Counted from the stretch's first letter, positions 1 through 8,244 are shown. The stretch: 64,000 nucleotides of DNA from Chitinophaga pendula (GCF_020386615.1 NZ_CP077769.1:1178001-1242000); one strand, 5' to 3'. The notes: a model not told the origin generated them from the letters alone. Made by a program: numbers and translations.

Positions 1-481
1 TATAATGTCAACCAGGTGATCTACAATATGCTGCACGACAACGAATCCTTTAACAGGGTACTGCAGAACTGGTACTTGAACTATGCTGATGCCGATCAGT
101 CGTATGATGAACGCATCGGCTATTACAATGCCCTGGGACAATCTATTGAATTCATGCGGGTCACCACCCCCTTCGAACAGATCGAACGCAATCTCGTAGC
201 GGTAGCAGCCGCGGAGAAAGAGCTGAAGGTACAGATCCGTATGATGCAGGAAACAGCACTCTTCCGGGACGATCACACCGGAGATAACAGCCATCTTTGA
301 CAGGTACCTCTCTCAGGACTGGGTATATTTCAGTGATAAACAATATGATGATGACGCTTTGAAAGTGCTGGAAGAGGTCATGGACCAGTATCCATTTGTG
401 CTGTCTAAGAGTTATTTCCTTGCTAAAAAGGCATTGCTGGACCAGGAAGCCGCGATGCAGACGGCATCAGTACCTGTATAG
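1..481 (+). pseudogene. 3' end of an unidentified gene, apparently frameshifted
   Basis: The frame is open from the window edge to a TGA at 298-300. The frame one base further on then stays coding-like (acidic, amphipathic, ending ALLDQEAAMQTASVPV) up to a TAG at 479-481. The switch lies around 270-295. A single indel there would join both parts into one C-terminal region of at least 159 residues. I recognise no family; composition suggests an alpha-helical soluble protein. It may be a true frameshifted gene, a sequencing error, or a gene ending at 300 followed by chance coding potential. Confidence 0.5.
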
Positions 482-566
482 ATACATGTCGCTGATTTTC
501 AGGAGATTTTAAGGTGAGCGTAATGACAACTGTCTTATATTTACGCCCATTCAATCATTTACAGAC

Positions 567-995
567 ATGGAGTTTTCAAAAGAATACACAGTAAAAGCAG
601 AACATATCGATGTGCAGAATATCATGGATGGCCTCTATTATCCGTTTTACATGGAGTATTGCCGTCATGACTATATAAAGGAAGTGTTGGGCTTCGACTT
701 CGCGGAAGAAGCCGAAAAAGGCGTGCATATGGTACTGTCCGGGTATAAGATCCAGTACCTGCGCTCCCTCAAAAAGGACGATCAGTTCAAGGTTACCTGT
801 ACCCTGTATAAGGACCCTGCAGGACTCCCCAGGCTGCATTTCAAGCAGCAGATCATCATGAACAATAAGGTGATGACCAAAGCCGTATTTACCGGTACCT
901 GCGTACCTGCCACCGGCGGCAGACCTTACCTGCCCGAAGGTATGCTAGACCAGCTGAAAGACGCACCCGTGCTGGAAGCAGGAGAGTCCCTGTAA
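567..995 (+). CDS. Acyl-CoA thioesterase, hotdog fold (YbgC/4HBT-like)
   Basis: This 142-aa protein has the length and opening pattern of single-domain 4-hydroxybenzoyl-CoA thioesterase-like enzymes, which hydrolyse acyl-CoA in the cytoplasm. Residues 13-31 correspond to the family's D-x(5)-G-x-Y-x(4)-Y stretch: Asp15, then Gly22, Tyr25, Tyr28 and Tyr31. This part carries the catalytic acid in the family. A beta-rich region with alternating hydrophobics follows (residues 55-115), as expected for the hotdog sheet. The ATG at 567 is the first in frame and fits the family N-terminus. It stands alone; no neighbour indicates the substrate. Family fairly sure, substrate unknown. Confidence 0.75.
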   Translation: MEFSKEYTVKAEHIDVQNIMDGLYYPFYMEYCRHDYIKEVLGFDFAEEAEKGVHMVLSGYKIQYLRSLKKDDQFKVTCTLYKDPAGLPRLHFKQQIIMNNKVMTKAVFTGTCVPATGGRPYLPEGMLDQLKDAPVLEAGESL

Positions 996-1140
996 GCCAG
1001 TCGCTCACCTTCACCGTAAATTCCATTCCCTTTTTGGGAGACCACAGCACCTTTCTTTAGCCTCGGTGCTATCAGCTGGAATATCTCAAACACCATATCC
1101 GGGAAACCATCTAATAGCACCAGGGCAAAAAGAGGTATCT
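990..1140 (-). pseudogene. Remnant of a class I SAM-dependent O-methyltransferase
   Basis: On the minus strand a short open stretch reads LFALVLLDGFPDMVFEIFQ and continues to IAPRLKKGAVVSQ. This matches the beta5-alpha5 pattern of catechol-type O-methyltransferases (LDG, then L-x-P-x-L-x-x-GA-V). An in-frame stop lies just upstream and there is no start codon or SAM-binding N-terminus, so this would be a decayed fragment of about 45 residues. Similarity is judged by eye only and could be chance. Confidence 0.35.
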
Positions 1141-1220
1141 ACTTCTTTTAAGGTCTCTCTCATCCCGCAGTATGGAGAATAGCTCGGGTTTTACTAAAGT
1201 AGTTATGTGATCGGGGACTT

Positions 1221-1427
1221 TCAGGATGGCTTGATCCCTTTCTCTATCTCGGCATGTTTGATGCCCTTCACTGCTTTCAGATCCTTTAGGCTCTTTCGCT
1301 CACTGCTGGCAGAGATGTTGCGGGTGATGGTGCGCACCCGGTATACGTCAAAGCCGGATTGCTTCAACGTCTCCACCACCGCATCGATGTCTGCACTATC
1401 ATCTATCGTCGCTATGAATTTCACCAT
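1221..1427 (-). CDS. Small protein resembling a stand-alone subtilisin propeptide/I9-type inhibitor
   Basis: This 68-aa protein opens MVKFIATIDDSADIDAVVE and ends GIKHAEIEKGIKPS. The arrangement (beta strand, helix, strand, then a V-K-x-I-x-x-A-E-x-E tail) resembles the ferredoxin-like inhibitor I9/propeptide fold. It is the last gene of the minus-strand operon, 41 bp after the subtilase gene, which supports a role as inhibitor or chaperone of that protease. It has no signal peptide, like the protease itself. The link is inference from fold pattern and position; it could be an unrelated small alpha/beta protein. Confidence 0.55.
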   Translation of the reverse strand: MVKFIATIDDSADIDAVVETLKQSGFDVYRVRTITRNISASSERKSLKDLKAVKGIKHAEIEKGIKPS

Positions 1428-1468
1428 GATAGGAAAGTTTACCGGAGAGCACGTACAAAGTTACCGAA

Positions 1469-2968
1469 TCAAAGAAAATATGCCAAGCCGGCGCCTACAT
1501 CCGTGGCGTTGATGTCCAGGCGTTTGGCATTCTGGATCAACTTCATCCAGATCTCCGATGCGGTTGCCTGCGGATGTTTCTCCCAGAACAAGGCTGCCAG
1601 CCCTGATACGAAAGGAGCTGCTGCCGACGTACCGGAATCGGTGGCATATCCCGCCTCTTTAGACGTGCTGAAGATGTCCACACCCGGTCCCGCAATATCT
1701 ATCTGCCCACCGTTGGCAAATAATCCACCACAGGAGAAGTTAGCCACCTGTATATTACCATCCAGTGCGGCGACGGCCATCACCGACGGACAGTTAGCAG
1801 GCTCCGCCACCGGCTCTATCAGGTTGAATTCCCGGTCGCTTTCATTACCCGCTGCGGCGATGATCAGGCAGTTGTTTTGTAACGCTTTGGCCGCTGTCGA
1901 CTCGTAGTCCGCAGAGTACCCTTTCTGTTTGGGATCGATCGCCCGCACCACCGATAGGTTGATGATATGGCATTTGTGCTGCAAGGCCCATTCTATACCA
2001 TCTAGCAGAGAAGTATCGGTACCCTTGCTGTTCTTGTTGATCACTTTCCCTATATACAGCGACGCCCCGAAAGCCACGCCATAACGCATGCCATCAGGCG
2101 TACGCCGGAAGCCGCCTGCTATGCCGGCACTCATGCTACCATGACCCACTACATCGTTGGCATCCTCATTTTCAATAAAACTTTTACTACCCGCAATCCG
2201 CCCCGCGAAATCAGGATGATCCAGGTCTAGGCCGGTATCCAGCACGGCAATACGGATACCCTTGCCGCTGAAGGTGCTGTTAAGCGCATTGATCACCTGT
2301 ATACCCCACGCAGAAGTGACATTGTTGCTGTACTGGAATTTGCTTTTAGGAGGCATCGCCGGATATACGAAACGCTCCGGCTCCGAGTAATGAAATTTAT
2401 CCTTGGTAGAAGGATGCGTGATCAGCATGGATAACTCCGACTCTTTATCCGGGTTAATGATAGCCACCTCCAGCTTGGGAAGGATCACACCATCTGCCTC
2501 CTGTAATATCTGTTGTGATAGCCCCTTCTGGTTCAGGTCGTCAAAACTTTCGATACTGGCTATCTTGAGAGACGCATTTTTCGCTGCCTTTTCGAACTGG
2601 GCTGCATTTTGTCCACCGGCGAGTGATACCAGGTGCCGGCCGGTATACACTTCCCGTCCGTGTTTATCTTTTACATCTGTAAATGGGGTGTCCGGTAGCT
2701 GTTTATTACGTACCGGGTCACCAGCGCCAATGGCTTCCATTAGGTCGCGGGATACCTTCTCTTGTTTGCTCCTGTTACGTATCACGCTAAGCCCTGACCA
2801 CTTTGGAATTGAAGAGTCAGCATATACAGCACCCCTAGCTACCGGCGCTGCTTTCTTGGCCGCCGCTTTCTTCTTAGGCGCGGCCTTTTTCGCTGCCGCT
2901 TTCTTTTTCGGAGCAGCTTTTTTGGCCGCCGCTTTTTTTGCTGCGGCCTTCTTATTGCTTTTCGGCAT
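1469..2968 (-). CDS. S8 subtilisin-like serine protease with Lys/Ala-rich N-terminal tail
   Basis: This 499-aa subtilase has a complete catalytic set: Asp244 in AVLDTGLDLDHPDF, His276 in VVGHGSMSAG, oxyanion Asn375 in AAAGNES, and Ser448 in SGTSAAAPFVSG. Residues about 105-200 look like an I9-type prodomain. Instead of a signal peptide, residues 6-42 are nearly pure Lys/Ala/Pro repeats of the KKAAAKKAAP type, like histone H1 or bacterial Hc1-like DNA-binding tails. The enzyme therefore appears cytoplasmic and possibly nucleic-acid associated. It sits in a minus-strand operon, 22 bp after a membrane protein and 41 bp before a putative I9-type inhibitor. Protease call firm; the role of the tail is inference. 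Confidence 0.9.
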   Translation of the reverse strand: MPKSNKKAAAKKAAAKKAAPKKKAAAKKAAPKKKAAAKKAAPVARGAVYADSSIPKWSGLSVIRNRSKQEKVSRDLMEAIGAGDPVRNKQLPDTPFTDVKDKHGREVYTGRHLVSLAGGQNAAQFEKAAKNASLKIASIESFDDLNQKGLSQQILQEADGVILPKLEVAIINPDKESELSMLITHPSTKDKFHYSEPERFVYPAMPPKSKFQYSNNVTSAWGIQVINALNSTFSGKGIRIAVLDTGLDLDHPDFAGRIAGSKSFIENEDANDVVGHGSMSAGIAGGFRRTPDGMRYGVAFGASLYIGKVINKNSKGTDTSLLDGIEWALQHKCHIINLSVVRAIDPKQKGYSADYESTAAKALQNNCLIIAAAGNESDREFNLIEPVAEPANCPSVMAVAALDGNIQVANFSCGGLFANGGQIDIAGPGVDIFSTSKEAGYATDSGTSAAAPFVSGLAALFWEKHPQATASEIWMKLIQNAKRLDINATDVGAGLAYFL

Positions 2969-2990
2969 AGTCTTTAATATTTATGCTGCC

Positions 2991-3440
2991 TTAGTTGCCA
3001 CCTGCAGGGGTTTCGGGGTCCAGGTAAGCCAGCCATGGAGTGAATAAAGTATACATCGGCACAATGATAGCCGCAATGAACTGCGTGGAATATCCTGCTA
3101 GTTTTAATCCTTCCACAGGGCCTCCAATCGACAATACCCATATCAGGAAAGAAAACTCACAGATGACGATCTGTTTGAATGATTTTACCCGACCCAGCTT
3201 ACGAAGGTAGAAGGGGAGTAATACCAGGATGAATCCAAATATGGTCCATTGTAATACTTCCGGCTGCGTACCCGGTTGCTTACCATCTTTGATCACATTA
3301 AAAGCTGCCAGGTATACACTGATTACATCTGCCGGAACGAGCTTGACCACTCGCTCCAGGAAGGTATCATTTTTTTCGTTAGCGCTGGCGGTGGTGAACT
3401 CGCCTTTCACGCGCTTGTTGAATACGATCTCTCTGGACAT
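2991..3440 (-). CDS. Small integral membrane protein of the subtilase operon
   Basis: This 149-aa protein has a hydrophilic N-terminus of about 35 residues and three or four hydrophobic segments (around residues 36-52, 64-80, 92-105 and 118-138). The last is a glycine-free IAAIIVPMYTLFTPWL stretch. No known family is recognised. It lies 9 bp downstream of the outer-membrane coiled-coil protein and 22 bp upstream of the subtilase. It is therefore probably co-translated with them and may form the inner-membrane part of one system. Function unknown. Confidence 0.7.
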   Translation of the reverse strand: MSREIVFNKRVKGEFTTASANEKNDTFLERVVKLVPADVISVYLAAFNVIKDGKQPGTQPEVLQWTIFGFILVLLPFYLRKLGRVKSFKQIVICEFSFLIWVLSIGGPVEGLKLAGYSTQFIAAIIVPMYTLFTPWLAYLDPETPAGGN

Positions 3441-3449
3441 ATGCGAAGA

Positions 3450-4976
3450 TTATTGGTTTGAGGTAGTAGTAGATGGTTGATGACCGGAGCCTCCCAGGTT
3501 AAAGCCTATAGAGAAAAAGGCACTCGCCTTTAAGGTCTTTTTCGTCAGCTCTGAAGCATCCAGGTCGCCGAAGCGGGCGTAGTTATCCAGGTCTTTATAC
3601 TTGGTTTTTAATTCATCGCCATAACCTACGGATACACCCGCATTCAATACGATCCGTCTGAACAGTTCATTGGTCGTATTAAATCCTAAGCCACCACCCA
3701 GAGAGAGCCGGGAAGCGCTCATGTCGCTGAAGTCCGGACTTAACCCTATGGTCAGCATAGGCTGTACGGCACACTTGGACACTTTGTACCAGTGTATATG
3801 CAGTATAGGATTGAATTTCAATAAGCGATGTTTGTCATCTTTGAGAAGTATTACAGAATCCATCGCGCTGCCGCTGGTCGCATTGGTAGGATTTTTCCGC
3901 AGGTCATAACTATATTTACCCTGTCCGCCGATATTGAGGGCCACACCCACACTGAAGTCTATACGACGCCCGCCATAAGTGGGGATCTTGAAGGCGGCCA
4001 TCTTTTTCAGTTCTGCACCATGATTGTCCTGCAGCTTACCACTGATCTCGATAAAGTCGCCACTGGCAGTACCGCTTTCTTTGGAGGTGGCCATGAAATC
4101 CTGATCCAGCAGCATCGACGCGTTCTGCGCCATCGCACCCACTGTCGAATATAAGCTGTCTGCGTTAGTGCCATTATACGCAGTTTTTAAGGTGTCAACT
4201 TTTTTGGACAGGTCAGCCAGTGTTTTCTCTGTTTTAGCCCTTTCTTCTTTGGGCAACTGGTCGCCTACCTTATCCATATTATTGTGAATACCGTTGATAT
4301 ACCCCTCCGTCTTTCGTAATTCGGCATTGATGGCCCCAATGGATGTCGCAACGGCATTGCTGAAGTCTCCAGGTGCTTTTATCGTGGACGAAGGGCTATT
4401 CAGGAAGAGGCTGTTCTGCATTTTGGTTTTATCGCTCAGGTAAGGATTGTTTTTCGCAGAGTCGATATCCTTATTCATCTGTACGATCCGTTTTATCAGT
4501 AGCGCTTGTGTATTCACTTCGCTGAGGCTCGTTTCTATTCTGTCGAGCAGCTTGTACTTGGCATCGAAGTATCGCTCCAGCTTTTCTTTTTTCTCTCTGT
4601 CGCCGACCGATGCGGTTTTCGTTTCTTTGTTAGAAGAGTCTGCCGCAGCAGTGGCTTCTTTCGCCTGGGTCAATGTACCCAGCCCGGTTTGTAAGGCGGA
4701 CAGACCATCCTCATACTTCCTGTTTACCTCGGCAAACGTAGTATTGGCCGTTACTGCGTATCGGTTTACGCCGGCGTAGCGCACAAAAACGATGGCGCCC
4801 TCTTTCACAAATGCCGGTTTCTGTAAAAAACGGGGAGATACCAGGTCATACGTGATGAATACCTGGTTAATAGTGCTGTCTTCCCGTATGACCGGAGACG
4901 ATGCTTGTGCAGCTGCAATGGATGCATACGTCAATGCTACGCATGTGCAGATAGAACGAGTAGAATAAGAGCTCAT
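3450..4976 (-). CDS. Secreted coiled-coil protein with C-terminal outer-membrane barrel-like region
   Basis: This 508-aa protein begins with a signal peptide cleaved near AAAQA-S (about residue 26). Residues about 85-310 are Lys/Glu/Ala-rich and predicted helical or coiled-coil (KEATAAADSSNKETKT, KTEKTLADLSKKVD). The last 170 residues alternate polar and hydrophobic with many glycines (IDFSVGVALNIGGQGKYSY, FFSIGFNLGG), like an outer-membrane beta-barrel. No family is recognised. It is the first gene of a four-gene minus-strand operon ending in a subtilase and a putative inhibitor, so it may anchor or receive that system at the cell surface. Confidence 0.65.
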   Translation of the reverse strand: MSSYSTRSICTCVALTYASIAAAQASSPVIREDSTINQVFITYDLVSPRFLQKPAFVKEGAIVFVRYAGVNRYAVTANTTFAEVNRKYEDGLSALQTGLGTLTQAKEATAAADSSNKETKTASVGDREKKEKLERYFDAKYKLLDRIETSLSEVNTQALLIKRIVQMNKDIDSAKNNPYLSDKTKMQNSLFLNSPSSTIKAPGDFSNAVATSIGAINAELRKTEGYINGIHNNMDKVGDQLPKEERAKTEKTLADLSKKVDTLKTAYNGTNADSLYSTVGAMAQNASMLLDQDFMATSKESGTASGDFIEISGKLQDNHGAELKKMAAFKIPTYGGRRIDFSVGVALNIGGQGKYSYDLRKNPTNATSGSAMDSVILLKDDKHRLLKFNPILHIHWYKVSKCAVQPMLTIGLSPDFSDMSASRLSLGGGLGFNTTNELFRRIVLNAGVSVGYGDELKTKYKDLDNYARFGDLDASELTKKTLKASAFFSIGFNLGGSGHQPSTTTSNQ

Positions 4977-5114
4977 TTTATTTCAGTTTAGGGATACTAA
5001 ATTGTTTTGGGTGCATTCGGAGTTCAATAAATAGTTCACATGAGGGGACTCGACAGTTATAACACGATAATAAAACTAAATGTTCGTTTTGGGCTGTACA
5101 ATACCCACAATGTG

Positions 5115-6014
5115 TTATTTTGATGGCACCTCGCTGTACATAAGCGTATTGCTGTTCTTATAGGAAATATAAGGCGCATAGTAAGCCGACAGGTTCAGTA
5201 ATATCAACAGCGCTGAAAAGAAGAATAATCCCATAAAACAAGCGATAAATACATGCAGCAGGATGATGCCCGCCAGCGAGTAACGGCGTGTAGACCGCAG
5301 GTTCATGAACAGGCCGTAACATATTTCCAGTATGATAGTGGCCCAGCCGCTGATCACGAAGAAAGGGGTATCCACCAGGAAATCCAGGCTGAACATGCTG
5401 TAGTAATTATGACTATGCAACGCTTTCCATAAAGCCTCTCCATTACGCCAGGTTACACCGATCACTTTGTCAAAGCCGGAAAAGAAATACGCCACACCCA
5501 GGTGTCCTCTTAACAAGAACAGGTAGGGCAGGTGGTCTGGTTGCCGGCGGGATCGCCTCCGCCGGTTATCCAGGGAATAGACGGCCCCTACGGGGAATAC
5601 ACAGCAGTAGAACAGCGCAAATGTCGTATAGCCGTCTATGCCATATTCGTAGAGGTGGATGGATTTAATGAGCAGTAGTTGAAAGAGCAAGGATAAGACG
5701 GCGCTGATGCGGGTAAAAAGACCCAGTATCAGCAATATCAGCGCCAGCGGGTAGGCGATCCGGCATACCAGCAGTAATGATTCGTAGTCTGTTGGTAGGT
5801 CCATCCTTTGCAGGAAGGCCTGTAAGCTCACCACCGTCGGACTTACATAGTCCGTGGTGGTGTCCATGATATCGGGATAAATGTACCCTTTGTAAGAGTA
5901 CAAGGCAGTAAAGTCCGGCTGTATGGCCAGAAAGTGTAGCAATGCGAAGCCGGCGATGTTCACCCGAAAGAAGAACAGCCAGCCCGCATGACTGGAAGGC
6001 GACTTATCTTGCAT
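5115..6014 (-). CDS. HTTM-domain membrane protein (SdpB/vitamin-K-carboxylase-like)
   Basis: This 299-aa protein has about six membrane segments in the arrangement of the HTTM superfamily (vitamin K-dependent gamma-carboxylase membrane domain, also in SdpB). Features include FFFRVNIAGFALLHFL near the N-terminus, the mid-protein HLYEYGIDGYTTFALFY, and a YLFLLRGHLGVAYFFSGFDK loop with the family's Y-F-x-x-G-x-x-K motif. The start codon overlaps the preceding gene by 11 bp, showing translational coupling. In Sdp-type toxin systems an HTTM protein acts with a single-span partner during toxin maturation. Family likely; that role is inference. Confidence 0.8.
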   Translation of the reverse strand: MQDKSPSSHAGWLFFFRVNIAGFALLHFLAIQPDFTALYSYKGYIYPDIMDTTTDYVSPTVVSLQAFLQRMDLPTDYESLLLVCRIAYPLALILLILGLFTRISAVLSLLFQLLLIKSIHLYEYGIDGYTTFALFYCCVFPVGAVYSLDNRRRRSRRQPDHLPYLFLLRGHLGVAYFFSGFDKVIGVTWRNGEALWKALHSHNYYSMFSLDFLVDTPFFVISGWATIILEICYGLFMNLRSTRRYSLAGIILLHVFIACFMGLFFFSALLILLNLSAYYAPYISYKNSNTLMYSEVPSK

Positions 6015-6663
6015 AAGGTTGCAGGCTATAGTTGACCGTGATCAGTTTCACCTGCGAATATTGAGGAGCGGCGCCCGCCCGCACGGCCGCCAGCGTAGGG
6101 AAATCCAGCAGGTTATAACTGAGAGCGACAGCAGTATCCTGACAGTGATGTTGTTGAAAGAGTGTGACCGCTATATTCCTTAGTACCAGTTGATTGTAGT
6201 CGTTCATGATATCGGCAGCAGGGTGATGTGATAAGCTATCCTGCGTGCCAGGTTTGATAAAGTCGTCTGTCAGTGAGTTGCCCATAGAAAAAAATCGCAG
6301 CGTCGTCTCATACGACCGTAGGTCCGGTGTCAATACTTTGCCTTCACATTCACCCAGGAAGATACCATTGGAGCGTACGTTGATACCGAAGAAGCCATAG
6401 CCCGTTTCAGCGCCGGTATAACGACCATAAAAGCGCGCAGGAGCCTTGTTGAGCAGATTGGCCACTACGCTGGCTACCCGGTTGCTGTCGCGGCGTTGAT
6501 GGAATTCCTGGTAAGAACTGTATACGGTCACGGCATTCATGAGGAAGATGAACAACAGGTGAAAGCCGATCCACACGTAGAGTAAAGGGCGCTGCAGGAG
6601 AGAGATGGCCAGTCGCAATGCGGCCAGCCATCTGTTGCGATGCCTACTTTCCAGCCACGGCAT
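6004..6663 (-). CDS. Single-span membrane protein partnered with HTTM protein (SdpA-like position)
   Basis: This 219-aa protein has one strong transmembrane segment (residues about 29-50, LYVWIGFHLLFIFLMNAVTV) preceded by positive charges, then an extracytoplasmic domain. That domain contains ETGYGFFGINVRSNG, which recalls the W/YGFF-x-x-N-R motif I associate with SdpA. It overlaps the gene upstream by 20 bp and the HTTM gene downstream by 11 bp, so the three form one translationally coupled unit. The SdpA relation is tentative; otherwise it is an uncharacterised HTTM companion. Confidence 0.55.
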   Translation of the reverse strand: MPWLESRHRNRWLAALRLAISLLQRPLLYVWIGFHLLFIFLMNAVTVYSSYQEFHQRRDSNRVASVVANLLNKAPARFYGRYTGAETGYGFFGINVRSNGIFLGECEGKVLTPDLRSYETTLRFFSMGNSLTDDFIKPGTQDSLSHHPAADIMNDYNQLVLRNIAVTLFQQHHCQDTAVALSYNLLDFPTLAAVRAGAAPQYSQVKLITVNYSLQPYAR

Positions 6664-7036
6664 ACTTTGTCATGATTTGATTCGCTTTGATCACCTCCTG
6701 CGGGAGATCTTTGATCTGTTTCCAGAAGATGAAGCGGGTAGAGATCCAGTCTTTGTACACAGAGGTTTCGAAGATACCTCCGGAAGCTTTGTTCCTGGGG
6801 TCATTGACAGCAATGATGATGGCTTTTCGTGTGAAGTCTTTGATACCATAGTGCTCCGCGATTACGCGTTTTACTTCTTCTTTGTCTTCGACAGCGACGC
6901 GTTTGTTCGCCACTTTGGATACATTGTAAAGATGCTTGCTGACCCTTAATACCCCGTTCTGTTGTGGTCGTTGGATGGTGAAGGAAAGTAATAGAATGAC
7001 GGGAATGCTTAATGTTACTAACATTAGCTTTTTCAT
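6644..7036 (-). CDS. Small exported protein, first gene of the HTTM operon
   Basis: This 130-aa protein has an N-terminal signal or anchor sequence (MKKLMLVTLSIPVILLLSF) followed by a mixed-charge domain with KASGGIFETSVYKDWIS and a helical C-terminus ending ITKYAVAGK-like residues. No family is recognised. Its position ahead of an SdpA-like and an SdpB/HTTM-like gene makes a secreted precursor or companion of that system possible, but nothing in the sequence proves a toxin. The 20-bp overlap with the next gene supports shared translation. Confidence 0.6.
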   Translation of the reverse strand: MKKLMLVTLSIPVILLLSFTIQRPQQNGVLRVSKHLYNVSKVANKRVAVEDKEEVKRVIAEHYGIKDFTRKAIIIAVNDPRNKASGGIFETSVYKDWISTRFIFWKQIKDLPQEVIKANQIMTKYAVAGK

Positions 7037-7166
7037 AAGTCGTGATTTGGGATTAATCCTACTCTTTTTTGGAAGGCATTTTCGGAATCCTGCCTAAAGT
7101 ACCAATAGTAAGTTACTGAATTTTTATGACATTAGGGTAATATAATCGCAGTCAGGCTCCCGCTTA

Positions 7167-7772
7167 TTATTTACGGGAAGCCAGTTTATTAAGTATATCC
7201 TGGACGTTGCCGATCTCGCCGATCCGCGGAAAGATGTTTTTCAGGCTATGATGATGTGCTTCCAGGGAGCGGTCTGTCATGGCATCGCTGGCGAAGCTGA
7301 GGTTGTATCCCAGTTCGCTGGCAGCACGGGCAGTACCTTCTACGCCTACACTGGTGGATACGCCACCCAGTACGATGTTGGTTACCTGCTGGGCCTGTAG
7401 CTGCTGATGCAGTGGTGTTTCGAAGAAGGCGTTCCAGGTATGTTTGCGGATGTGAATGTCGGCGCCCGGTTGCTGTAGTAGCTCCGGTACCAGCTCTTCG
7501 AAGCCGGTGGCCGGCATGATCACTTTGGCGACGGTCTGTGTCACTACGTTAGTCGGCACCGATGGCTGCTCTACCCGGCATTTGGTCCAGGCTGCCCCCA
7601 TGGGATTGACGGTCACGAACACGACCGGCAGTCCGGCTTTCCGGAAAGCATCGATCAGGATGTTAGCCTGTGCCAGCACCTCCTTAATAGGATGGGCGGT
7701 TTCGTATTTTACAATGCCCTTTTGCAGGTCTATCAGTACCAGGGCGCTGCGTTTGTCTAAGGCGGTGATCAT
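7167..7772 (-). CDS. Isochorismatase-fold hydrolase lacking the catalytic cysteine
   Basis: This 201-aa isochorismatase-like protein keeps the active-site Asp15 (LVLIDLQKG) and Lys110 (IRKHTWNAF). In the third catalytic motif, GGVSTSVGVEGTARA, glycine 143 occupies the place of the usual cysteine (T-x-x-C-V). Nicotinamidases and carbamoyl hydrolases of this family need that cysteine, whereas true isochorismatases such as PhzD and EntB work without it. Chemistry therefore cannot be assumed to be amide hydrolysis. It starts 18 bp after the MarR gene, so it is probably co-transcribed with and controlled by that repressor. Confidence 0.85.
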   Translation of the reverse strand: MITALDKRSALVLIDLQKGIVKYETAHPIKEVLAQANILIDAFRKAGLPVVFVTVNPMGAAWTKCRVEQPSVPTNVVTQTVAKVIMPATGFEELVPELLQQPGADIHIRKHTWNAFFETPLHQQLQAQQVTNIVLGGVSTSVGVEGTARAASELGYNLSFASDAMTDRSLEAHHHSLKNIFPRIGEIGNVQDILNKLASRK

Positions 7773-7790
7773 ACAATATGGTTTTTTGTG

Positions 7791-8222
7791 TTATCCGGCG
7801 GCGGCGCTCAGCTTTTCCAATATGGCTACTGCATCCGCTAATGTTTTTCTTTCTTGTTTGGTCAGGTGGGTATCTATTGCCTGAGCCAGCCATTCGTCCC
7901 GCTCGTAGCGGGTATGTTCCACCAGTTTATTGCCGGTTTCCGTCAGGGTGATGTACGTCTTACGGCCATCCTCTTCCGATGGTGTCCGTTTGATGAGCTG
8001 CAGGCTATCCATTTTGCTCAGTATCTGCGACATCGACTGTGTACTTACCTTCACTAATGATGCCAGTTCGGACGGCAGTAAAGGTCCCTGCTTGTATATA
8101 TAACCCACCGTTTCCATCTCTGAAATAGAATGATTTTCAACAGAATGCGCCTGTTTACGCAGGCGTTTAAACATTTTTGAGATCGCCGATCTCAGGGAGG
8201 AGGACAATTGAGTAGTACTCAT
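7791..8222 (-). CDS. MarR-family transcriptional regulator
   Basis: This 143-aa protein has the MarR winged helix: helix-turn-helix LLPSELASLVKVSTQSMSQI (about residues 52-71), then the wing IKRTPSEEDGRKTYITLT with the conserved D-G/R-x-x-x-I-x-L-T, and a dimerisation helix with TLADAVAILEKL. It is the first gene of a two-gene operon with an isochorismatase-fold hydrolase. A 17-bp inverted repeat sits just upstream of its start, as expected for autoregulation. Ligand unknown. Confidence 0.9.
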   Translation of the reverse strand: MSTTQLSSSLRSAISKMFKRLRKQAHSVENHSISEMETVGYIYKQGPLLPSELASLVKVSTQSMSQILSKMDSLQLIKRTPSEEDGRKTYITLTETGNKLVEHTRYERDEWLAQAIDTHLTKQERKTLADAVAILEKLSAAAG

Positions 8223-8227
8223 TATTA

Positions 8228-8244
8228 TTAATAAAACTTATTAA
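8228..8244. promoter_or_regulatory. Candidate MarR operator
   Basis: TTAATAA-AAC-TTATTAA is a perfect 7-bp inverted repeat with a 3-bp spacer. It lies 6 bp upstream of the MarR start codon, the size and position typical of MarR autoregulatory sites. Binding is inference. Confidence 0.5.
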
